A DNA stretch of 64,000 bases from Acetobacter indonesiensis (GCF_000963945.1 NZ_BAMW01000022.1:1-64000), one strand, 5' to 3'; counted from the stretch's first letter, positions 54,390 to 64,000 are shown. A program made the numbers and translations. Notes: generated from the sequence alone by a model not told the origin.

Positions 54390-55736
54390 ATGTCTGAAAC
54401 CGTGCTGGATGAACTGGTTATTCGCCTGGGGCTCGACACGTCCGGCTTGCAAACAAGTGCTCAACAGGCGCTGGGTGTGCTCGATAAGCTGGAGCAGAAA
54501 ACAAATGATCTGACAGGTAAAAACCAGAAAACAACAACCCAGATAGGCAATCGTTTCACACAACTACAAAAACAGGCGATCGGGCTTCTGGGTCTTATTT
54601 CTGCTGGTCGTGGTGTTTCAGATATTCTGAAGCAAAGCACCCTAGAGGATCACACCGGGGGAAATACGCGCAAACAGACTCAGTCTTCCAGAAAAGCAGA
54701 AGCAAAATTCGCCACGGGGCTAATCCGTTTCACAACACCTCCCAGTGCTTTTCGCAGTCCGTTAAGTACCGCGCCTAATGGTCTAGAACCTTCTCTTTCA
54801 GGTGGAGAAGGTCTTCCATTTTTATATCATTCTACACAGAATAACCTGACACCCCCCGTCAGCACAGTACCCGCAAACACATCTCTATTGCGGCAGCCAT
54901 TACAGCAGATGGCTCCTTATCCTATTCCTGCCAGTCGCTTGTCAGAACGCAGCACATCACCACGCGTCACCCTGAATAGCACCACCATAATTGCCAGACA
55001 TAATGCGCAACCTACAGCCATGATCCCGCGCAGCGTGCCGATAATAAGTGCGCAAAATCCATCTTCTCAACTTAACAGTCTCCACCACCCACCCAAAGAT
55101 GGCAGCCTGTCGCAGCGCCAGAACGAGAGACTTCCTCGGCAAGTTTTTCGCCTTAATGGGGAGCAAATGGGTGCAGACACTGTGCCGCATCCTGATCAAT
55201 CGCCTGCCAATGGGCGCGGCTTCCTGCCACGACAGGGGGCTCATCCCGCCCCATTCCGCCAGCCTGACGTCCAATCGAAGAACGCACAGGCCCCGATCAC
55301 ATTGTCTAAAATGCCCAAACCAGAGAGGCAGATAGACCAGATCCGGTCATTGCCGAAACTTCAGCAGTTCAGCCAAAATGGCCCTAATCAGAATACGCAG
55401 CAATCCGACCGCTCATCACTGCTCAAGGCTCACACACCCAGTCGCCACGCCATAGAGCGTGCATCGCCTTCCACCCCATTTTCACCCAATGCGCGTTTAC
55501 CCGGCAACGCACGGAATACGACGCAGCCTTACCTTGCCGATGGTGCGATCTGGCGTGCAGCTATGGTGCCGCAGAGTGGTGTTGCCGCAGCATCGGTGCA
55601 GAACACAACGCATATCGGCCCGGTGACAATTCATGTGCCGTCCGGCAACCCGCAGGATATTGCACAGGCTGTTCGCACGCTTGGTCGCGAAAACAGCCAC
55701 ACACTGACCAGTCTTGCAACATATGGTGCTGTTTAA
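54390..55736 (+). CDS. Short, atypical tail tape measure protein
   Basis: A 448-residue protein at the tape-measure position. The first 95 residues look like a genuine tape-measure start (LDELVIRLGLDTSGLQTSAQ, LDKLEQKTNDLTGKNQKT). The last 70 also look typical (VQNTTHIGPVTIHVPSGNPQ). The 280 residues between are disordered, rich in Pro, Gln, Ser and Asn, with no long hydrophobic or coiled-coil stretch. Tape measure length sets tail length, so the tail would be short or the protein is an in-frame deletion product. The ribosome-binding site AGGGAAG supports the start. Confidence 0.75.
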   Translation: MSETVLDELVIRLGLDTSGLQTSAQQALGVLDKLEQKTNDLTGKNQKTTTQIGNRFTQLQKQAIGLLGLISAGRGVSDILKQSTLEDHTGGNTRKQTQSSRKAEAKFATGLIRFTTPPSAFRSPLSTAPNGLEPSLSGGEGLPFLYHSTQNNLTPPVSTVPANTSLLRQPLQQMAPYPIPASRLSERSTSPRVTLNSTTIIARHNAQPTAMIPRSVPIISAQNPSSQLNSLHHPPKDGSLSQRQNERLPRQVFRLNGEQMGADTVPHPDQSPANGRGFLPRQGAHPAPFRQPDVQSKNAQAPITLSKMPKPERQIDQIRSLPKLQQFSQNGPNQNTQQSDRSSLLKAHTPSRHAIERASPSTPFSPNARLPGNARNTTQPYLADGAIWRAAMVPQSGVAAASVQNTTHIGPVTIHVPSGNPQDIAQAVRTLGRENSHTLTSLATYGAV

Positions 55737-55834
55737 CAAAGTCTTCGCGCAGGCCAAAATAGTCACGATACACTCTGACGAAAAAACCGTTTTTCAAAAC
55801 CCTTATTTTTTCCAATATAAACGGACCAGTTTCC

Positions 55835-56614
55835 ATGCCCATGCTTCCGGTGTCGCTGCCTTCTGTCTGGACCGTCCCGGTGGCGGCCGGAGTTCCCTTG
55901 CTGCTTGGGCAGTCCCGCGCAACCGGGGCAAAAGCGGCGGCGTCCGTCACAATCGGCACCGTGCTGGAAGACGCTCTCGTCACAACTGCCGCAGGGCAGT
56001 GGGGTATTTTCAATAATGCAGGTCAGAACGTGCTCTCGGCAGCCCGCGTCATGTCTGTGGGGGGCGAGGCGACACACCACATTGCGTCCGCCCCATTAGA
56101 AGATGGCGGCTTTCTTTCCTACAGCAAGGTCGCGTCACCCCGCCTGCACCGGGTGCTGATGGTCTGTGATGGATCAGAAACAGGGTTTAATACAAAAGGT
56201 TTTTCTTCTGATCTATCCCAGGCTGTCTCTACCCTCACCGGGGCAGGGGATATGTATGTGCGTAAATCATTTTTCGAAACATTGTCCGCACTCCAGGCTG
56301 ATCTTTCGCTCTACTCCGTCATCACGCCAGAGCGAAAATATGATAACGTCAACATAACCGGACACCGATGGGTGCGGGATGCGCGGCATGGTGTGACGAT
56401 GCCGGTTGTTGAAATCATCCTTCAGGAAGTCAGGCTTTCAGCAAGCCAGACCCTTACGTCGTCCTATCAGCCCTATGGTCAGCGGGTTATCTGCTGTGGC
56501 GTTGTGCCTGCGCAATCTTATAGCACCGCCCAAAGCGCCAGCAGCGTGTATGACACGTCCTTGGCGGCACCCTCAAGCACAAGCTGGTCAGAGACTGTGG
56601 GAAATCCCTTATGA
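55835..56614 (+). CDS. Dit-like baseplate protein
   Basis: A 259-residue protein with PERKYDNVNITGHRWVRD and VVEIILQEVRLSASQT, segments typical of the N-terminal domain of Dit-like tail proteins in this phage type. It should form the ring that joins the tail tube to the baseplate. The start has only a weak ribosome-binding site; an ATG two codons on is possible. The end overlaps the next start (ATGA). Confidence 0.75.
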   Translation: MPMLPVSLPSVWTVPVAAGVPLLLGQSRATGAKAAASVTIGTVLEDALVTTAAGQWGIFNNAGQNVLSAARVMSVGGEATHHIASAPLEDGGFLSYSKVASPRLHRVLMVCDGSETGFNTKGFSSDLSQAVSTLTGAGDMYVRKSFFETLSALQADLSLYSVITPERKYDNVNITGHRWVRDARHGVTMPVVEIILQEVRLSASQTLTSSYQPYGQRVICCGVVPAQSYSTAQSASSVYDTSLAAPSSTSWSETVGNPL

Positions 56615-56937
56615 CAACAGCATTATCCGATAACAGCCTGCTTATGGTTCCGCTTGCAGCCATACCGGCGCAAATGCTGCGCGTCACACTGTCCGGCCAG
56701 ACTGTCCAGATTGCACTGCGTCAACGCTCCACCGGCCTGTATGCCGATTTCTGGCTGGGCAATGCCCGCGTGCTGTCCGGCGTCCTGTGTCAGGACCGAA
56801 CATGGCTGGCCCGAGACGCCGCAACGGGCCTGCCGGGTGATTTCACGTTTGCCGATAGCCAAGGCACTCAGGACCCGAATTATCAGGCATTGGGTAGCCG
56901 CTGTCTGCTGTTTTATCGTGCTGGTTGGGTCGTCTGA
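56611..56937 (+). CDS. Baseplate plug-type protein (DUF6983-like)
   Basis: A 108-residue beta-rich protein (MVPLAAIPAQMLRVTLSGQT, LYADFWLGNARVLSGV, YQALGSRCLLFYRAGWV). Small proteins with these features lie between Dit-like and hub genes in related phages and are thought to plug the baseplate. It overlaps both neighbours. Confidence 0.72.
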   Translation: MTTALSDNSLLMVPLAAIPAQMLRVTLSGQTVQIALRQRSTGLYADFWLGNARVLSGVLCQDRTWLARDAATGLPGDFTFADSQGTQDPNYQALGSRCLLFYRAGWVV

Positions 56938-57869
56938 TGGCAGAGTTACAAACCGCCTCAACAGGAAGCAGTCTTTCTTCCCGTAATCTAAGGGTCACAT
57001 TCCGGCTGCTGGCCAACGCGTTTGGTCCAGACGGTCAGGACACCGTGACACTGACTGGCTTGCGTATTTCAGCAGAAATAACACAAGCCCAGTTTCCAAC
57101 AGGGGATATCGCGTTGCTGCGGATTGAAGGGCTGTCTCCTGATCTTATGAACCGGCTGAGTCTGGCTGCCCCCGATCCATCCTTTCAAAGTGCAAGCGAC
57201 GTCAGGCTAGAAGCAAGTGACGGCACGGATAATTGGGCAGTGGTTTTTCAGGGCGCTGTAACGCTCGCCTATGCCGATTATACCAATGCACCCAATGTTG
57301 CCTTCATGGTGCAGGCATTTTCTACAGCGCTGCTCAATGCCATGCCCGCCACACCGACGTCCTTTCGCAGTGCGGTCTCGCTGGCAACAGTGCTTTCCAC
57401 TATCGCGCAGAAGGCGGGACTGACTTATGCAGGTTATGGGGTCGATGCCATCACGCTGCATAATCCGTATTTTGACGGTAGCCCCGGTCAGCAACTGGCG
57501 CAATGTGCTGAAACAGTGCCCCTGCGTCTGGCTGTCGGGCGGGGGCAGATTACGGCTAGTACAGTAAATACACAGCAACAGACGCAACAGCCCATTGTGG
57601 TTTCGGCCCAGAACGGACTGATAGGTTATCCCTCTTGGTCATCAGGGGGGCTGGCCTTGCGGATGATGTTTAACCCGCAGGTGACTTTCAATACCGTTAT
57701 TGCCTTGCAAAGCCGTTATCAGCCCGCAGGCTGGGGCACACAGTCCGGCCCTGTTCCCACCGGGTTGTGGCAAACAACACAGGTGCGTCACATGCTTCAA
57801 AGTGAAATGGCCGATGGCGCATGGTTTACCAACGTCATAGCCCAGACCATGCCGGATGGTTCAGCATGA
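56937..57869 (+). CDS. Baseplate hub protein
   Basis: A 310-residue protein in the hub (gp43/gp44-like) position. Beta-rich opening (LRVTFRLLANAFGPDGQDTV, LTGLRISAEITQAQ), a FQGAVTLAYADYTNAPNVAF block and a C-terminal SRYQPAGWGTQSG region with a QSEMADGAWFTNVIAQ end. The start shares bases with the upstream stop (TGATG). It carries the spike protein encoded next. Confidence 0.75.
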   Translation: MAELQTASTGSSLSSRNLRVTFRLLANAFGPDGQDTVTLTGLRISAEITQAQFPTGDIALLRIEGLSPDLMNRLSLAAPDPSFQSASDVRLEASDGTDNWAVVFQGAVTLAYADYTNAPNVAFMVQAFSTALLNAMPATPTSFRSAVSLATVLSTIAQKAGLTYAGYGVDAITLHNPYFDGSPGQQLAQCAETVPLRLAVGRGQITASTVNTQQQTQQPIVVSAQNGLIGYPSWSSGGLALRMMFNPQVTFNTVIALQSRYQPAGWGTQSGPVPTGLWQTTQVRHMLQSEMADGAWFTNVIAQTMPDGSA

Positions 57870-58516
57870 CCACGTCTAGCAGCTATCCAGTTCTAAACCG
57901 GGCAGACGCTACGGCCTCTGATTTCAATACCCTCAATCATGTTATTGCCCGCCTCTTGGCAACACGCCGTACAGTTGTGGTTGTGCAGGTAAAAGCCGTG
58001 ACGGGCACTGGGCTAAACCCCGTGGGTTTTGTTGATGTGCAACCCATGGTGCACCAGCAGAATGCGGCTGGGGCCGTAACACCCCATGGTGTGCTCTACC
58101 AGGTTCCCTATTTCCGTCTACAGGGTGGCAGCCGTGCAGTTATTGTTGACCCCGTCGAAGGCGATATCGGGCTGGCGCTTGTCGCTGACCGCGATATTTT
58201 CAATGTGAAAACGGCAAGATCCGCTGCTGCGCCAGGAAGTTTTCGGCAGCATAATATGGCCGATGCACTTTATCTGGGCGGCTTTCTGAACACCACCCCG
58301 CAGGAGTATATCTGGCTGCACGATGGTGGAGTAACCCTGAAAACGCAGGGTAAAATTGACATCACCGCCCAGAGCCTGACCCTGAACGGTGATGCGGAAA
58401 TCAATGGTAGCCTCACAGTTTCCAAAGAGACAACGGCGAAAGGTATTTCGGTAACCCAGCATACCCATCCCGGCGTGCAACCGGGCAGTGGCATGACTGG
58501 CGTGCCCCAAGGGTAA
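57866..58516 (+). CDS. Baseplate spike protein (gpV/Gp138 type)
   Basis: A 216-residue membrane-piercing spike. The N-terminal OB-like Gp138 domain spans about 25-120 (GFVDVQPMVHQQ, VPYFRLQGGSRAVIVDPVEG, DIGLALVADRD). The C-terminal beta-helix region (GKIDITAQSLTLNGDAEING) ends in HTHPGVQPGSGMTGVPQ, whose HxH pair is the metal-binding tip seen in such spikes. Starts by overlap with the hub gene (ATGA). A catalase gene on the opposite strand follows it and separates it from gpW. Confidence 0.87.
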   Translation: MTTSSSYPVLNRADATASDFNTLNHVIARLLATRRTVVVVQVKAVTGTGLNPVGFVDVQPMVHQQNAAGAVTPHGVLYQVPYFRLQGGSRAVIVDPVEGDIGLALVADRDIFNVKTARSAAAPGSFRQHNMADALYLGGFLNTTPQEYIWLHDGGVTLKTQGKIDITAQSLTLNGDAEINGSLTVSKETTAKGISVTQHTHPGVQPGSGMTGVPQG

Positions 58517-58532
58517 TATTGTTACCTTGGGG
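58505..58532. terminator. Hairpin at spike/catalase junction
   Basis: CCCCAAGG and CCTTGGGG arms with an inner TAA/TTA pairing span the spike stop codon. No T-run is present, so it may weakly terminate in both directions. Confidence 0.45.
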
Positions 58533-58546
58533 CAGCACCGATTATC

Positions 58547-60664
58547 TCAAACTGCGTGAACTTTTGCCTCGCGGTCCCAGAAACGTAGGGCACGACAGGT
58601 TTTAATAAAGCCTGCAATGTCTGTTGCTTTCTGGATGGCAATCACGCCGTTATCGTGTGCATCTTCTGTCACACCGGCTTTGGCCAGAAGTGGTGCAGCG
58701 GCGGGCACATAGCCAATAAATTTGGCATGCGCAAAAGCGTCACTTACAAAGTCTTTCGCATCTGCATCTTTGGCCAATTGCGTGCCACCGTCTTCTGATG
58801 GCAGCAATACAACGGCATCATACAGCACAGACGGCCCACCCGGTACACGCTGCCCAGCAGGCACATGACGGCCCCCAGCGGTTTTGATACCGCCAATCTG
58901 CGGCGCAACCAGTTCCAGATCAAATTTCTCCGCACTGGCTGCTTTTTCCAGTGCATCCAGAATGGCGTCATCCGCACCGTTGGTTATCAGAACGCCAACT
59001 TTCCGGCCCGCAAAACTCTCCGGTCCGTTTTTGATAATGCTCAATGCAGCAGATGGCGGAAGGTCAACAGGCGCACGGGCAGGGGGAGCTGCCTCCGGGA
59101 GTTTTTCCAGCCCCAGACCATCCGCCACAGCCTGCGCCAAGCCTTTGTCAATATTCAAAAGATGAGACACCACCCGTGCGCGAATGGCTGGTGTTTCCAC
59201 CTTGCTGAGTTCAAAGGTAATAGCCTGTTGAATATGCGTCTGCTCTACCTCGGTCTGGCTGATATAATATTGCCGTGCCTGACTGTAGTGGTCAGCAAAT
59301 TTTTCAGACCGCACCCGTTCCTTGCGACCCTCAATCGCGTCTGGATAACTGGTGTATCCTTTTTGCGGGTTTTCACGTGGGCCACCGGCTGCACCACCCC
59401 AGGAATTAGGTTCGTAATTCACACGCCCTTTCGGGTTATGCATGGCCCCGTGACCATCCTGTTGAAGCGTATGGAAGGGGCATTTTGGGGCGTTAATGGG
59501 AATATGCGTGAAGTTCGGCCCACCCAGACGCTTTAATTGCGTATCCAGATAGGAAAAATTGCGCCCCTGAAGAAGTGGGTCATTGGTAAAATCAATGCCG
59601 GGCACAACATTCTGCGTGCAGAAGGCGACCTGTTCGGTTTCCGCGAAGAAGTTGTCTACCATGCGGTCAAGCACCAGACGGCCTACGGGCTTAACCGGCA
59701 CCAGTTCTTCCGGGATCAGCTTTGTCGCATCCAGAATGTCGAAATCAAAGCTGTCGGCAAACGCATCATCAAAAAGCTGAACGCCGAGTTCCCATTCAGG
59801 GTAGTCTCCCTTCTGAATGGCATTCCACAAATCGCGGCGATGAAAATCCGGGTCCGCCCCGTTGATTTTGACAGCTTCATTCCATACCACGGATTGCAAA
59901 CCTTGCTTGGGCTTCCAGTGGAATTTGGCGTAGGTTGATTTGCCATCAGCCGTCACAAACCGGAACGTATGCACCGCAAACCCTTCCATAAACCGGAAGG
60001 AGCGCGGAATACCGCGGTCAGACATCACCCACATGATCATGTTCATGCTTTCGGGTGACAGCGAAATAAAGTCCCAGAAATTATCGTGTGCTGACTGTGC
60101 TTGCGGAAAAGCCCGGTCAGGTTCTTCCTTTACGGCGTGCACCATGTCAGGAAACTTCATGGCGTCCTGAATAAAGAAGACGGGAATGTTGTTGCCAACA
60201 ATGTCCCAGTTGCCTTCCTTTGTGTACAGCTTCACCGCAAAGCCACGTGCATCGCGTGCCAGATCGGATGATCCTTTGGCACCAGCCACGGTTGAAAACC
60301 GGACAAACGCAGGCACACGCTCGCCCACGCGCTGCAAAACGTCTGCCCGTGTAATGTCTGACAAAGAATGGGTCAGTTCAAAAAAACCATGTGCGCCATA
60401 TCCACGCGCATGCACCACGCGTTCAGGGATGCGTTCATGGTCAAAATGAAACATCTTTTCCCGGAAATGGAAGTCTTCCATCAGGGTTGGGCCGCGTGCC
60501 CCGGCTTTCAGGCTGTTCTGGTCATCGGCTACTGGCACACCCTGCTGGGTGGTCAGTGTCGGCACATCACCGTGCGCGGTCTGGTGCGTTTCCCCACCGC
60601 TGCCACGCTGCACCGTTTCGTCACCCAGTTTAACGGTTTTCCGTTCCTGTTCCATGCTGCTCAT
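58547..60664 (-). CDS. katE: Large-subunit catalase (HPII type)
   Basis: A 705-residue clade 2 monofunctional catalase that breaks H2O2 into water and oxygen. The catalytic His is in [13 protein letters not shown] and Asn in [15 protein letters not shown]; the proximal Tyr lies in the [14 protein letters not shown] segment. A flavodoxin-like (GATase1-type) C-terminal domain ([18 protein letters not shown]) marks the large form. The ATG at 60664 (MSSMEQERK) is chosen over the longer frame. It sits on the minus strand exactly between the spike and gpW baseplate genes. Confidence 0.95.
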   Translation of the reverse strand: MSSMEQERKTVKLGDETVQRGSGGETHQTAHGDVPTLTTQQGVPVADDQNSLKAGARGPTLMEDFHFREKMFHFDHERIPERVVHARGYGAHGFFELTHSLSDITRADVLQRVGERVPAFVRFSTVAGAKGSSDLARDARGFAVKLYTKEGNWDIVGNNIPVFFIQDAMKFPDMVHAVKEEPDRAFPQAQSAHDNFWDFISLSPESMNMIMWVMSDRGIPRSFRFMEGFAVHTFRFVTADGKSTYAKFHWKPKQGLQSVVWNEAVKINGADPDFHRRDLWNAIQKGDYPEWELGVQLFDDAFADSFDFDILDATKLIPEELVPVKPVGRLVLDRMVDNFFAETEQVAFCTQNVVPGIDFTNDPLLQGRNFSYLDTQLKRLGGPNFTHIPINAPKCPFHTLQQDGHGAMHNPKGRVNYEPNSWGGAAGGPRENPQKGYTSYPDAIEGRKERVRSEKFADHYSQARQYYISQTEVEQTHIQQAITFELSKVETPAIRARVVSHLLNIDKGLAQAVADGLGLEKLPEAAPPARAPVDLPPSAALSIIKNGPESFAGRKVGVLITNGADDAILDALEKAASAEKFDLELVAPQIGGIKTAGGRHVPAGQRVPGGPSVLYDAVVLLPSEDGGTQLAKDADAKDFVSDAFAHAKFIGYVPAAAPLLAKAGVTEDAHDNGVIAIQKATDIAGFIKTCRALRFWDREAKVHAV

Positions 60665-60899
60665 AAAATGTCCGCCTTCCGCATCGCATCTGATTCCAGC
60701 AGCGGAGGAGCCACCTGCAACACCCTGCAAAGCGCAACATCGCCCCTTTCGTATAAGAAAGGCAGCAGCCCAACCGCGTTATCCCACCACCCAACGCGCC
60801 CCGGTGCCCCTTGGTTTCCTACCGTGCAGGATGATCTGCCATCACGCCCGCACAGGACCGTGCGATTTATCCTGTTTTTGAAAAAAAGAAGGCCCTTCC

Positions 60900-61253
60900 A
60901 TGCAAACCTTGCTGCTTGATTGTGCAACGTGGGATCTGGCGGTTGATGCCTCGGGCAATATCGCAGTGGCCTCAGCCCCTTATGCCGTGGCCCAGAATGT
61001 GGCGTGTGCCGTACGCGTCTTTCTGGGTGAGTGCTGGTACAACACCGCCCTCGGCCTTCCGTATCTGACCAATATCCTGGGGCGTGCGCAGTCCGTGGCG
61101 CTGTTCCGCGCGGATGTGGAGCAAACAGCCCAGTCTGTTGACGGCGTGGCCCGTGCCACCTGCGTGCTGACCGCCATCAGCCCCCAGCGCCGGCTTTCCG
61201 GTGTGATTGAACTGACCCTAGAAGATGGAAGCCAGACTGTTGTCAGCCTCTGA
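60900..61253 (+). CDS. Baseplate wedge protein (gpW/gp25 type)
   Basis: A 117-residue protein of the gpW/gp25 family. It has the WDLAVDASGNIAVAS opening, a NVACAVRVFLGECWYN helix and the LGLPYLTNILGR segment characteristic of the family. It forms part of the baseplate wedge. AAGG precedes the ATG. The downstream gpJ-type frame begins 28 bases before its stop. Confidence 0.9.
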   Translation: MQTLLLDCATWDLAVDASGNIAVASAPYAVAQNVACAVRVFLGECWYNTALGLPYLTNILGRAQSVALFRADVEQTAQSVDGVARATCVLTAISPQRRLSGVIELTLEDGSQTVVSL

Positions 61254-62481
61254 TACCTCCTCATCCTCCGCCAGCGGCACAACGTCCGTTCCCGCCCCGG
61301 TGCTAGATGCCACCGGCTTCATTATGCCAGAGGAGCCAGACATGCTGGCTGGCGTTCTGGCTGACCTGAACGCTGCTTTTGGCAATACCCTGAATACGGG
61401 CCTTTCCACCCCACAGGGCCAGCTTGCCATGTCCCTGACCGCCATTCTGGGCGATGCGTATGATCAGTTTCTGACCCTCGCCAATGGGGTAGACCCGGCA
61501 CGCGCCACGGGGCGCATGCAGGATGCCATTGGCCGCCTGTATTTCATGTCACGCCTTACGGCCACGCCTACGGTTGTGACGTGTATCTGCACGGGTGTGA
61601 CGGGAACGGTTATCCCCAAAGGGGCTTTGGTGCAGGATGCAGCGGGCAACAGCTATGCGGCCGATAATGCGCTAACGCTTGATGCGACGGGAACCGCCAC
61701 AGGCACATTTTCCTGCACACAGAAGGGGGAAATTGCCTGCCCGGCGCAAAGTGTCTCCATCAGTCAGTCTCTGGCCGGATGGGCAACGGCCACAAACCCG
61801 GTTGCAGGCGTGACAGGTCGCCCCGTCGAAAGCCGCACGGCATTTGAAGACCGCCGTAAAACGTCCGTTGCCGGGAATGCCATAGGCTCGCTTGATGCTA
61901 TTTCCGCTGCGGTACAGGCTGTCAGCGGTGTTAGCGATGTGTTTGTAACAGATAACAGCACCGCGTCCGCTGTGACGCAAGGCGGTGTTACCATTGCGGC
62001 CTACAGCCTGTATGTCTGCGTCAGCGGCGGGGAAGATCAGGCAATAGCGCAGGCTATTTTGCGTAAAAAGCCACCGGGGTGCAGCTATACGGGTGACACC
62101 ACTGTTACAGTTACGGACACCAACAGCGCCTACACAAATGCGCCGTCTTACGCGGTCAGTTTTCAACGTGCCGTTCCTGCACCGCTTTATGTGAAAGTGG
62201 TGCTTGTGGCATCCGCCGCCATTCCGGCAACAGCGACCGCGTCCGTCCAGTCTGTTGTGCTGGCTGCGTTTGCGGGGAATGACGGAGGCAGCCGTGTCCG
62301 CATTGGTAGCACGCTGTATGCCAGCCGCTTTTATGCCGGTATTGCCGCTTTGGGCAGTTGGGCGCAGATTGCAGAAATTACGGTCGGCACAGCAGCAGAC
62401 CCCACAACCCTGAATGTGGCATTTGGTATCAATCAGGCCCCGACACTTGATGCCCAAAACATCACAGTGGTGTTTGCCTGA
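61225..62481 (+). CDS. Baseplate J-family protein
   Basis: A 418-residue baseplate arm protein. gpJ-type landmarks are DLNAAFGNTLNTGLSTPQGQ, AIGRLYFMSRLTAT, the beta module around GTVIPKGALVQDAAGNSYAA, and RKTSVAGNAIGSLDAISAAV. It likely joins the wedge (gpW) to the tail fibres. The listed ATG lies within gpW; a start nearer MPEEPDMLAG is possible. The stop overlaps the next start by one base. Confidence 0.87.
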   Translation: MEARLLSASDTSSSSASGTTSVPAPVLDATGFIMPEEPDMLAGVLADLNAAFGNTLNTGLSTPQGQLAMSLTAILGDAYDQFLTLANGVDPARATGRMQDAIGRLYFMSRLTATPTVVTCICTGVTGTVIPKGALVQDAAGNSYAADNALTLDATGTATGTFSCTQKGEIACPAQSVSISQSLAGWATATNPVAGVTGRPVESRTAFEDRRKTSVAGNAIGSLDAISAAVQAVSGVSDVFVTDNSTASAVTQGGVTIAAYSLYVCVSGGEDQAIAQAILRKKPPGCSYTGDTTVTVTDTNSAYTNAPSYAVSFQRAVPAPLYVKVVLVASAAIPATATASVQSVVLAAFAGNDGGSRVRIGSTLYASRFYAGIAALGSWAQIAEITVGTAADPTTLNVAFGINQAPTLDAQNITVVFA

Positions 62482-63056
62482 TGCAGGATGTTCAGAAAAC
62501 CATTCTGTCGCAATATGCGTGTTCACCAACCATCAATGCGCTGATTGCCGCATGGAATCAGGCGTTTGATCCGTCCGCATGGATCAATGACTGGTATGAC
62601 AAAATCTGGAATCTGGATACCGCGCAGGGCTATGGGCTTGACGTCTGGGGCCGCATTGTCGGCGTTGAGCGTGTGCTCAAACTAACGGCAGACAGCGTGC
62701 TTGGCTTCCATGAGGCCGAAGACCTGACCGAGGAGGGATTTAACACAGCCCCGTGGTATTCCGGCACAGCCACAACAGGGAATTACCGTCTGTCAGACGA
62801 TGGCTTTCGGCAGCTTATTTATGCCAAAGCCTTAGCCAACATAACAGATTGTTCCGTTACCAGCCTGAACGCTATTCTCATGACCCTGTTTGCCGGTCAG
62901 GGCGATGCCTGGGTGCAGGATAACGGCGGTATGAGCCTGACCTACTGTTTCAGTTTTGTCCCATCCGCTGTGCAGATTTCCCTTATCCAGAACGCTGGTG
63001 TGCTTCCTCGCCCTGCTGGTGTGCATCTTACTTATTCCATCAAGGGACAATCATGA
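62481..63056 (+). CDS. Baseplate protein (DUF2612)
   Basis: A 191-residue protein with the DUF2612 pattern: AWINDWYDKIWNLDTAQGYG, LDVWGRIVGVERVL, and YRLSDDGFRQLIYAKALANI. It stands at the P2 gpI-like position between gpJ and tail fibre. Its stop overlaps the fibre start by four bases. Confidence 0.87.
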   Translation: MQDVQKTILSQYACSPTINALIAAWNQAFDPSAWINDWYDKIWNLDTAQGYGLDVWGRIVGVERVLKLTADSVLGFHEAEDLTEEGFNTAPWYSGTATTGNYRLSDDGFRQLIYAKALANITDCSVTSLNAILMTLFAGQGDAWVQDNGGMSLTYCFSFVPSAVQISLIQNAGVLPRPAGVHLTYSIKGQS

Positions 63057-64000
63057 AACAATCCGATTTTCCAAAACGGTTTTCTCAACCGATTGCCGCC
63101 TCTGCCAGCAGTGGTAATCTGGCCAACATCCCCGCTACGCAGGCTACGGCAGGGGACGGCACGGCGTCTGTCGCGCTCGGCTTTCCGCCTGAAACATTTA
63201 TCGGCCGTTCGGCTGGGGGTGTGCCACCGCGCGGGCAGGACATGAATGGCTTTCTCAACCGTCTGTCCAGCGTCTTGCAGGCTTATCAGGCCGGGATGAT
63301 TGGTGTTTATGACGCAGGTTTTGCATTCTCTATCGGGGGGTATGCGTCCGGTGCTGTGGTCGCCGGGACTACACCGGGCACGTTCTGGGTCTCCACCGCT
63401 GATAACAACATGACACAACCCGGTGCCAACGGGGCCTTCTGGCAAAACCTGTTTGCAAACTACCTGCCACTGGCAGGCGGAAAACTGTCAGGGTCTCTGA
63501 TAATAGGAAGTTTCTATAGTTTTAATGCGGATAACGGCTATTCTACATTCTATCGGCCGTCGCGTGCGCCCAGTGATGGTATTCTTGATTACTATTCAGA
63601 TGTAGGGGGCACCTATAGCAATGTTGCGCGTATTACGTCAGACGGATCGTTCAATATCTATGGTTCCGGGCATTTTTACGAAAGCAACCAACAGGTTGCT
63701 ACCCAAAACTGGGCAAACGGCCAGTTTGCAACGCCAACATGGGTTTCAGCGCAGTTTGCCCAGTCGTCCTGGGTGTCCAGTCAGTTTGAACGGTTGGGAA
63801 ACTGTGTGCCGGTTGCCACCTATACTGGGGATTTTTCAACATCAGACAGCCGCGTCATTAACCTAGCGTATGGGCACCGGATTCAGTTTTTTACCGTTTC
63901 TGTCGGCAATGATACGACCGTAGGGTCATGGGTCACGTTTCCACAGGCGTTTTCAAACACGCCTATCGTGCTGGTTGGGGCGTCCGGCAATGATGATAGC
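63053..64000 (+). CDS. Tail fibre protein (5' part, runs off the window)
   Basis: An open frame of at least 316 residues without a stop before the window end. It begins MKQSDFPKRFSQPIAASASS, then SAGGVPPRGQDMNGFLNRLS, a block typical of phage tail fibres whose first domain attaches to the baseplate. Beta repeats and two NQQVATQNWANGQFATPTW-like units follow. A jelly-roll-like part near the end (VATYTGDFSTSDSRVINLAY, SWVTFPQAFSNTPIVLVG) resembles H-type lectin domains that bind sugars. It should recognise the host surface. Confidence 0.85.
   Translation, partial: MKQSDFPKRFSQPIAASASSGNLANIPATQATAGDGTASVALGFPPETFIGRSAGGVPPRGQDMNGFLNRLSSVLQAYQAGMIGVYDAGFAFSIGGYASGAVVAGTTPGTFWVSTADNNMTQPGANGAFWQNLFANYLPLAGGKLSGSLIIGSFYSFNADNGYSTFYRPSRAPSDGILDYYSDVGGTYSNVARITSDGSFNIYGSGHFYESNQQVATQNWANGQFATPTWVSAQFAQSSWVSSQFERLGNCVPVATYTGDFSTSDSRVINLAYGHRIQFFTVSVGNDTTVGSWVTFPQAFSNTPIVLVGASGNDDS

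Overview
The window looks like a chromosomal segment of an acetic acid bacterium (Acetobacteraceae; Acetobacter, Gluconobacter or Komagataeibacter type). The evidence is a moderately high G+C content, a periplasmic L-sorbosone dehydrogenase-type protein, a Tat-exported flavin oxidase paired with a c-type cytochrome, and several Hint-domain surface proteins. No rRNA or tRNA gene and no CRISPR array was seen.

The left half (1-28.4 kb) is host accessory DNA. It starts with a LysR regulator facing an arginase-fold hydrolase. Next comes an outer-membrane uptake locus: an ECF sigma factor and FecR-type regulator, divergent from a TonB-dependent receptor with an STN signalling domain, followed by a Tat-exported PhoD phosphatase. 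Then follow a phosphomannomutase, two small lipoproteins, a first Hint protein, a serine recombinase, a nicotinamidase, a threonine aldolase overlapping a UPF0126/TRIC membrane protein, and a small unknown membrane protein. At 18.9-23.3 kb lies a giant gene that joins strand-loop-strand repeats, a Hint domain, two carrier-like modules and a glycosyltransferase in one chain. It is followed by the flavin oxidase and cytochrome c pair; the oxidase appears circularly permuted relative to D-amino-acid oxidases. A third Hint protein closes this half.

The right half (28.4-64 kb, running off the edge) is a contractile-tailed (myovirus-type) prophage. It has a LexA-like repressor with a probable operator, an early or replication block, terminase, portal, prohead protease, cement and capsid proteins, neck proteins, sheath, tube, a tail-assembly chaperone with a probable -1 frameshift, an unusual tape measure, baseplate genes and the start of a tail fibre. 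Adjacent late genes commonly overlap by 1-4 bases, which suggests one translationally coupled operon.

The phage order is broken at three module borders by complete bacterial-type genes: a sorbosone dehydrogenase between the early genes and terminase; a block (cold-shock protein, amidohydrolase, tRNA hydroxylase, small acidic protein, Dabb protein, alpha/beta hydrolase) between terminase and portal; and a large catalase between the baseplate spike and gpW. Several carry their own terminators. They may be cargo genes, or host DNA brought in by rearrangement of an old prophage. No integrase or lysis gene is visible.
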